From Turnera subulata (taxonomy: Eukaryota; Streptophyta; Magnoliopsida; Malpighiales; Passifloraceae): 64,000 nt of DNA. The stretch lies in assembly GCA_028386065.3 (NCBI GenBank), contig JAKUCV010007367.1, positions 240,327 through 304,326 on the forward strand, written 5' to 3'. Position numbers and translations under genes: made by a program. Below, piece after piece: positions 57,660 through 64,000 of the stretch. The notes beneath the pieces were generated by a model. It ran no database searches. It saw only the letters and a program-made list of their open reading frames with translations, and was not told where the DNA came from. Numbering within the stretch: the stretch's first letter is position 1; each line of letters starts with the position of its first letter.

Positions 57660-58440
57660 ATAAAAATTCTTTGCCCCAATCCCACGATCCCAATCTCCAC
57701 CTCTGCCACCACCCATTGCCGCAACTGCCACCATCGTACCCAGGCCGCTACCCGTTCCTTGGAGCTTCCCACTGAGATCCACCTCCACTGGCTGCAACGG
57801 GGTGACCATAGGCAGGGGGAGCAGCAACAGGCGGATCTGAAGGACCTCTATTCTACAAATGGGGAGCCAACCAGCGTCTCCTCCTTCACTCCTATTTCTC
57901 GCAGCGCCGTCGCGTCCCTTACCTCATGGCGGTCTTCTCCACGAAGCCATCGCTCGCCGCCTCCTCGCTCCACTTCCAAAGCGGCGACCATCGATTCCCG
58001 CAGCCCTCTTCACAAATCGCAGCCGACCGCCTAGCCGCCCGCTTCGTCCACCACGGACCTCCGAGGCCCACAACAGCAGGCGACACGACCGCCTTGCAGC
58101 CGGCCTCACCCATCACCGACCAACATAGAGCGGTAGCGCTCTCCTCCCAGCCTCTCCCCCCCCCTCGTCGCTCACCTCGCCACTGCTTCCCACCATGTAC
58201 AAGCAGCCGGCGTGACACACACCCAGGCACTGCCACACTTCCACCGTCAGCAACACCGACCCAAGACCCACCACGTCCAAGCAGGCGCGCTCAACTGGCC
58301 TTTGACGCTCGATCCACCTGGCCACAGCGACTCTAATGATGACTCCGGTGATAGTGAACGAATGAGGAAGAAGATTAGGGGGCTTAGGAGGAGGATGAAT
58401 TGAGAAGAAGTAGAGATGGTGGGGAATCGGCGGAGAGAAA
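57660..58440. other. GC-rich MULE cargo with overlapping ORFs
   Basis: Open frames of 60-136 codons overlap on both strands (for example 57926-58336 + and 57919-58236 -). All are Pro/Arg/Ser/Ala-rich and low in information. I recognise no domain. It may be fragments of host genes or 5' UTR, as in Pack-MULEs. Real translation is unsupported. Confidence 0.45.
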
Positions 58441-58587
58441 AGAGATATTATCGTTTATACTTAAAAATATATTTCAATTTATATTCTATTTTTTTTGACA
58501 AATCCATATATTTTATTGAAATCAATTATAACATATTACAACATAATTTATTTTATATTATAAATTGATTTTATATTTAGACAAAAT

Positions 58588-58838
58588 ATATCAATGAGTC
58601 AATTGGGTGCGCGAACAGTTCGGGTAGAGCGGGTTTGGTTTTTTTGTTTGAGTGATATCTTTGGGACCCACAAAGCTGATGTGGCGTCGAAAAATGTGCC
58701 ACATCAGCTATTCTCAGCGGATTCTGGCCAGAGAGACCAAAATTGTCGAACGCAGGGATGAAAAAAGGCCAAAATCCTACACGAGGATGAATTCCAACTT
58801 TGAGGCCTTACACAGGGACCAAAAAAACGCTTTAATCT
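58588..58838 (-). repeat. MULE right terminal inverted repeat
   Basis: Mirror of the left TIR. It ends AAAAAAACGCTTTAATCT immediately before TAACTTTAC. Confidence 0.85.
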
Positions 58839-58847
58839 TAACTTTAC

Positions 58848-59299
58848 TTTGCAAGATGATTCTTCATCCATCAAACTTTTCAACAAGGAATGCTCACCCT
58901 TAGGGCCCTAGTTACAATTTGAAGTGAATGAGTTCATAGTTGTTGGGAATCCTCTCTTTGAAGCTTTTGTGATTTTGATGGAATAACTCGTTTTTTCTCA
59001 AATTGTTTGACTTTCACTTTGGCTCGAAAAATCTTTCAAAGTTCATGCATCATATTAGCAACCCTCGCACCTGAACAAACCATATAGAAGTAGACGACGT
59101 TTGCATCCATACGTGTAGAAATAGATGGCACTTGCATTAAAAAAGAAAAGGAACAAAAACAACAAACACATCATGTAGAAGTAAAGGGCACTTGCAGCAA
59201 ACATATCATGCAGAAGTATGAAGCACTTGCATTTGAAAGAGGGAAGGAAAGAAGAGGAAAAGAGAGAATAAAGGAAAAAAGAGAGAGACAAAGAAAAGA

Positions 59300-59331
<32 letters not shown>

Positions 59332-59480
59332 TAAGAGAAGAGAAGGAGAAGAAAGAAAGAGGAAAAGAAGAGGAGAGAAAAGAAGAGAAAAGTATGTCAT
59401 AAGCACTTGCATCCAAAAACAAACACGTAGAAGCTAGAGGCACTCTCATGCATTGAAAAGACAAATACATTGTAGACATG
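58848..59480. repeat. Short repeats with GTAGAAGTAG..CACTTGCA and a GA-rich tract
   Basis: Diverged units with GTAGAAGTA and GGCACTTGCA recur at about 59083, 59114, 59177, 59211 and 59430. A purine-only stretch (59232-59394), including (GA)n near 59307-59330, interrupts them. ORFs here are low-complexity only. Confidence 0.75.
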
Positions 59481-59619
59481 CTCATACATCACTTACATGT
59501 AGGACATGGATTCCTTGATAAGGTAGATTTGGTTGAAGACAAATGATTAATGAAAGTGACAACATCATCAATTCATCATTTGATGTAGACTTACATTTCC
59601 TAGGGATGATAGCTGGAGG

Positions 59620-60440
59620 GGCAAGGCATGCCCGAATCTTTGGATGACATTGTTTGTATAATGATGGGCATGCCATGCCCGCATCCGAGGTGTAGACACT
59701 GTGATCACCCGTAGACTCTGGTTTTTTGTTAAGATGATTTTACACTAATTTTTTATCTGTCAAGTCGACGAGTTGATTTTACACAACGGGATGTTATACC
59801 CCAAAAATTGTTGATTTTGGTTGAGTTGATTACATTTGTACAATAGGGGCATGTCATGCCCTCACTTTTTAACCTGTCTTCAGTTGCCGTGTCGATTTCT
59901 TGGTTGTGCTTTAGGGGGCATGTTATACCCCGACCGTAGTTGATTTTTAACTTTTCAAGTTGTAAAGTTGGTTTACGCACAAGGGGCATGTCATGCCCCG
60001 AGTTTTGATAACTTTATTGAGTCTATTTTCCGAAAGGGTATGCCATGCCCCGATGTTAGTTTTGTTGAGAAAGGTTCTAATGTTGTTGATCTTCCCGTCG
60101 AAAATAGATTTGTACATTAGGGGTAGACTACCTTCACATCATGAAATTGATTTTTGAATATGGGTATGAAATGCCCCGAGGTGATGTTTGAACTAATGAT
60201 TTTTTATGATTAGAGTCGATGTGTAATGGCATTGCGTGCCCCAAATCATTTTTAGACAGATGTTGCTTTGGACATTCTCATTGAGTTGTAAGGCCCGACT
60301 TTTTGAAGATTTGATGTGTTTGTGTTTTGGGGCATTCTCTGTGAGATGTAAGGCCCATTTTTTGGATTTGAATTTGAGAAGGGGCCTAGGGTGCCCATAC
60401 CAAGAAATTTGACTGAGACTATAGGCATGAAAGGCCCGAG
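59620..60440. repeat. Array of GGGGCATG-N-CATGCCCC palindromes
   Basis: Palindromic cores occur near 59660, 59787, 59846, 59914, 59983 (GGGGCATGTCATGCCCC, exact), 60036, 60118, 60162 and 60227, usually 53-69 bp apart. Weaker forms continue to about 60430. Spacers are T-rich (GTTGATTTT). No coding potential. It adjoins the truncated Sirevirus-like copy. Confidence 0.85.
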
Positions 60441-60526
60441 ATGATTTTTAAAAAACCCGGGGCAGACTACCTCTATTTGTTGATTTGACTTTCCAATGGG
60501 CATGGTGGACCCATTTATTTGATTTT

Positions 60527-62486
60527 TGTTAGCCTAAATATGGGATTAAGGGCTTAATTAAGTAATTAATTAACACTAATTTTATTTAGTATATTTATGA
60601 TGATATTCAATGACCATTGTATTATTTTGATGATTAAAAAATATTTTGGTAACCCTTGTGTATTTTAGGTATTGGCAGAAAATTTTTGTTTCTCGCAGAA
60701 ACCAAAACCAGGAAGATTTGGCTTCACCGCATTGACCAAAAGGGTCGCTTTTTGGGCAGTTGTGCTGTGGTCTAAAAGTCAGCGTTATTGTCACGCGGTG
60801 CGCGACAAGGGCTCAAGAATTGCGCGGAAGATTCTAGAGAAGCCCGGAATGCGCAAGAAGCGTGTGGAGTTCTTTGGAGAGTGGCGGAATTCTCTAGATG
60901 GTGGTAGTGCACACTAGAGTTTTCTAGAATACTCTAGGGGCATGTGTAAATATGTATGGCTAGATACTTTGGTAGAATTCTCTAGAACATATAATGGTAG
61001 CCATTGGATCGTGGAACATTCTAGAGGCACGATCCTAGCCATCCATTGAGGAGGTGGATGGGCTATATATAGAAGAGGGGTCTCCTCATTTGGGACATGG
61101 AGAGTGTAGTTAGGAATTGGGGAATTACATTGTAAAGAGCACGGGGCTCACACTTGTAAACACTCTTTGTTGTTAATATACACTTTGCTTTCCTCCAATA
61201 CTTTCCGAGAGATCTCTTGCTATCGTGGTAGCGGGGTTTAGGCTGACTTAGGCATGAGATTGGGGTTCTTGCCTAAGTGTCGCATGGGTCATTGTTGGGA
61301 TTTCTAAGTCTCGTGACAGTTGGTGGCGGAGTTTACATCCCGGCCCGTGACAGTTATGGTCCCAAAAAGTGGTTGACATTAAAACAACTCTACTTACCAT
61401 TATACTTGCTCTCCAAGGGTCAGAAAAAATCAGAAAAGTGGTCCTCACATCCTCTCTCAACTCTATAAGATTTGGTGGTCCTCACTTTCCATTTTTGAAA
61501 TTTTTTTTGAAGAAAGATAATTTTTGCCCAAGAAATATCCAGTTCTGGCTCATCTACGTGGACAGTTTATTTAATGAAGCAAGAAGTCAACTCGTGTGCC
61601 ACCTGGAGGCCAACTAGCCGTTGAGAAACACTCCTCCCCATCCTTAGAGTCTAAAAATAGAGGATTGAAGCCTTACAACAAATCAACCTAGCCATTCAAG
61701 AGATTCTAAGTTGTGAAAAAGTGTTGACCTTGAGAGATATTCCTTGTGCTCAAATTGTGTAACTTCTTGAGTGAGTCACTCTGGAAGCTTTGCTTATTGT
61801 AAGGTTGTAATCAGCAGGATTAGGGATTAATCTTGTTAGATAGGCAAAGCTAGGTTCAACTTTGGTTAGGTTTTACAAGTTAAGCTCGTAAAAACTTGTG
61901 TACTGAAGGTTTTTGGTTCACCCGCGAAAACCAAATCTAGTGGATAGTTAGGAATCCTAAAGGGGGGCCCTTTAGGTAGCGGACGTACTCATTGTTAGGG
62001 GAACCCCTCTAAATTGCTTGTGTTCTTTAATTTTTTTGTCTTCATTATTGAATTTCAAATCAGTTTCACATTTAGCTTTATAGCAAGAACCAAATCTTCA
62101 GAAAAGCCAAAAATAAGGAAACACTAGTTAACACCAACCCCCCCCCCCCCCTCTCCTCCTTTCCCCTTCTTAGCATTTCTGGGCCAACAATTGGTAGCGG
62201 AACTGCGTTATCAGTAAAGTGGATTAATCTCCAGAGAAAAAGATCATGGCCTATGAAGGTACAAGTGTCAACTAAGCTCCATAATTTAATGGAGTGAACT
62301 TTGATTATTGGAAGTTCAGAATGAAGATCTTCCTTGAAGGGTAAGATCTTGAAATGTGAAATATTATTCAGAGTCCTTATGCCAAACCTCAAAGAGACAT
62401 GCAATATTGGTCTGAAGATGAGCTAAAGAGAACCAAGATTGACACACAAGCAAAAAATATACTACTATGAGGTATAAGCGAAAGTG
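60527..62486 (+). mobile_element. Truncated second Sirevirus-like element (LTR plus 5' gag)
   Basis: TGTTAGCCTAAATATG to GGGCCAACA (60527-62189) is a diverged copy of the LTRs at 45443 and 55264, lengthened by an inserted solo LTR (60789-61352). After it come TGGTAGCGGAAC, the primer site with one change, and a gag start at 62246 (MAYEGTSVN then a stop). It ends at AGCGAAAGTGAA near 62486, where a different element begins. There is a 13-C run at about 62138. Confidence 0.85.
60789..61352 (+). mobile_element. Solo LTR with a primer-site stub, inserted in the LTR
   Basis: Flanked by GTTAT (60784-60788 and 61353-61357). It begins TGTCACGCGGTG, contains CTATATATAG (about 61063-61072), and reaches a first LTR-like end CTCGTGACA at 61318. 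This is followed by TTGGTGGCGGAG, similar to a primer-binding site, and by a second end CCCGTGACA at 61352. It looks like an element almost reduced to one LTR by recombination. Family unknown. Confidence 0.75.
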
Positions 62487-64000
62487 AATGAAACACCTGT
62501 GTCCCAATTTAACAATAAAATATTTAAACAGAGGAAATTTCCAAAATACCCCTGAAACCCGGGACACGAAAACCAATATAAACAATATCCAAAATTCTCA
62601 ATAAAACGAGATGTCAAAATGAACATAATAATCCAGCTTAACAAGCCACAAATCAACCCGGCATCCTGCCGAAACATCATCAAAACATAAACCCGGCAAC
62701 CCGCCGATAATGTAATCCAAAATCAATAGACATCTCAATAAAAATCCAATGCAGCGGAAATGTCAAACGGAGTAAAAATAATAGAAATAAAACAACATGC
62801 ATGCCGACTCAATGGATCCAATCCGGGAGAACAAGCACAGCTACCTGCTGGGATGTCCACGTCCGTACTCCGGGAAAGGAAGAAAGAAACTGCACGCTAT
62901 CTATGGGTCTGAAAAACAACGTTGGCGATTATGTGAGTCGCCTACTCAGTGAGCAATATATATCTAATTATGAGAGTGTGCAGATCAAGTCCGAAAGGAA
63001 AGCAGAGTAACAAGTCATGCATGCAACATACAACAATCAGTACTAACATGCCAACACAATCAAGCATACAGTTTATTATTCTTCATCTGTTGTGTTATAA
63101 GTTTTCTTATTATGATTTATTATTTAGGGCCCCTACTGTACATTATCCTTATCCACAAATTATAAGTCTATGTGTGCCATTAGTTGTGATTAAACAGGGT
63201 TGTGTGATAAAACATCTCAAACAGATAACCGGGCTCAACACATCACACCAAACACCCAGAATCACATCACATGTTATAAACCATAACATCCCAATCATCC
63301 AGCTCATAAGCAAAAACAAAAACACACTTAGGCACACAATACAGATTACAGCATGTTAGCAAACAAGCATGCAACTCAAACAAACCATTCCAACGAGCTC
63401 ATACAAACAAACATAAAAAGACATATAAAGTCACCTCAACGACGATTGTCCTGTGGAGCCTTTCCCAAAACCGATCCTCCAGCTCCCGAGGTATTACCCG
63501 TGCCTGAATACCGGCACATATACACATCACAAAACAGTTTTTTGAAGAAATAACCAAAACTATGCATGAATGCCGATGTAAAGCTCAACTGAGAAAACCC
63601 GTCCCAAATTAGTCGACTATGTAATTCCCGGGTCTAAACCCGACTTATTGTTCTCTTCACCAAACTCCAAGTATCGGGACCTAAGGTTCACCGGGCTTAA
63701 GCCCAACTAAGTCCAAAAGTAATTCCCGGGCCTATGGCCCACTCATTATGTCGTTAATGAATTCCCGGCCTAAGTCCAATCTAAGCCCAATTACAATTTT
63801 CGGCCTAAAGCCCACTTCCTTAAGTCCTTAATTAACCAATTAAAGAATTGGGCTCAAAGCCCGTTACTTAAGGTTCAAGGTCAATCCGAGTCCAAATCCA
63901 TCCCGGCCTAAGGTTCTACCCGTGTCGGTATTTTACCGGCCTAAGGTTCTACCCGTCTCGGTTTCCACTAATCACAATTAAATACAAATCCCAATTCCGA
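62487..64000. mobile_element. Probable LTR of another retrotransposon, cut by the window end
   Basis: Starting TGAAACACCTGTGTCCC exactly where the Sirevirus-like gag stops, it resembles TGTAACACCC-type starts of plant gypsy LTRs. CTACTCAGTGAGCAATATAT near 62940 recalls Del/Tekay-like LTRs in minus orientation. No coding region. Its partner repeat would be outside the window, so this is inference. Confidence 0.45.
63600..63960. repeat. CCCGGGCCTANGGCCC-type hairpin repeats
   Basis: AATTCCCGGGTCTAAACCCG, CACCGGGCTTAAGCCCA, TTCCCGGGCCTATGGCCCA, TTCGGCCTAAAGCCCA, TTGGGCTCAAAGCCCG and GGCCTAAGGTTCTACCCGT (twice) follow each other at about 30-60 bp. Each can fold on itself. Confidence 0.75.

Larger units (their letters stand above)
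57137..58838. mobile_element. Mutator-like element (MULE), possible Pack-MULE
   Basis: A perfect 9-bp duplication, TAACTTTAC (57128-57136 and 58839-58847), flanks inverted repeats of about 220-250 bp. Left TIR: GGATTAGAGCATTTTTTTG; right TIR, reversed: AGATTAAAGCGTTTTTTTGG. Shared inner blocks include TTTGGTTTTTTTG, GCGGGT and TCAATTGGGTG. No transposase is visible. The interior holds an AT-rich tandem repeat (57481, period 73) and a GC-rich coding-like part (57660-58440). Long TIRs, 9-bp duplication and a GC-rich non-transposase interior fit a Pack-MULE, but no parent gene was recognised. Confidence 0.88.

Noticed and set aside
59055..59485. Ser/Leu/Phe-rich minus-strand ORFs resembling membrane proteins
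   Set aside because: The hydrophobicity comes from translating a GA-rich purine tract on the opposite strand.

Overview
This window is repeat-dominated nuclear DNA from a flowering plant. The only recognisable host gene is a full-size PDR-type ABCG transporter, on the + strand, spread over positions 1-14979. It has plant-type introns and the family's characteristic C-terminus. The rest is a nested stack of plant LTR retrotransposons (Ty3/gypsy Tat-like, Athila-like and chromovirus-like; Ty1/copia Sirevirus-like), a TRIM-like miniature element, a MULE with 9-bp target duplications, and several satellite-like arrays. I see no rRNA, tRNA or CRISPR and no intact open gene. All exon boundaries, LTR ends and target-site duplications (TSDs) were read by eye.

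Region 1 (1-14979): the transporter is a pseudogene. Five exons (1-1494) encode part of nucleotide-binding domain 2 and the first membrane helices. Its introns and last exon are split by three insertions. A minus-strand copia-type element sits in an intron (1555-9109, TSD CAAAC). A TRIM-like composite with inverted LTR ends sits in the next intron (9458-10686, TSD GTTAA). A deleted gypsy element sits inside the last coding exon (11330-14743, TSD GTTCT). A 551-bp tandem duplication (10665-11215 / 11216-11766) later copied the exon edge together with part of the LTR. The exon at 9158-9413 also carries a frameshift.

Region 2 (14980-18186): 3' flank of the gene, a diverged Tat-type LTR relic, then an N followed by 30 G, probably an assembly blemish.

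Region 3 (18187-45084): an old plus-strand Tat-like gypsy element (Tat-A). Its 5' LTR is split by a minus-strand relative (Tat-B, 18764-28192). Its gag is split by a minus-strand Athila-like element (30716-42682, TSD ACAGG). Joining the flanks across each insertion restores homology in Tat-A, so Tat-A is the oldest and the other two are later. Tat-A has no visible 3' LTR.

Region 4 (45085-56333): a Sirevirus-like copia element with 1.07-kb LTRs, gag, protease, integrase and RNase H but no reverse transcriptase. It has a long 3' region with an additional acidic/coiled-coil ORF remnant, several polypurine tracts, and an embedded probable solo LTR that carries a striking array of AACATCGATGTT palindromes.

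Region 5 (56334-64000): a MULE with ~220-250-bp terminal inverted repeats and a GC-rich interior resembling a Pack-MULE (57137-58838), satellite-like DNA including an array of GGGGCATG/CATGCCCC palindromes, a truncated second Sirevirus-like copy (60527-62486) with its own solo-LTR insertion, and probable LTR sequence running off the end of the window.

Overall the picture is heterochromatin-like DNA. Many stop codons in the retrotransposon ORFs look like C-to-T changes of CAG, CAA or CGA codons. The most unusual signals are non-coding: regularly spaced palindrome arrays in several unrelated elements, the inverted-LTR TRIM, and the tandem duplication spanning an exon/LTR junction.
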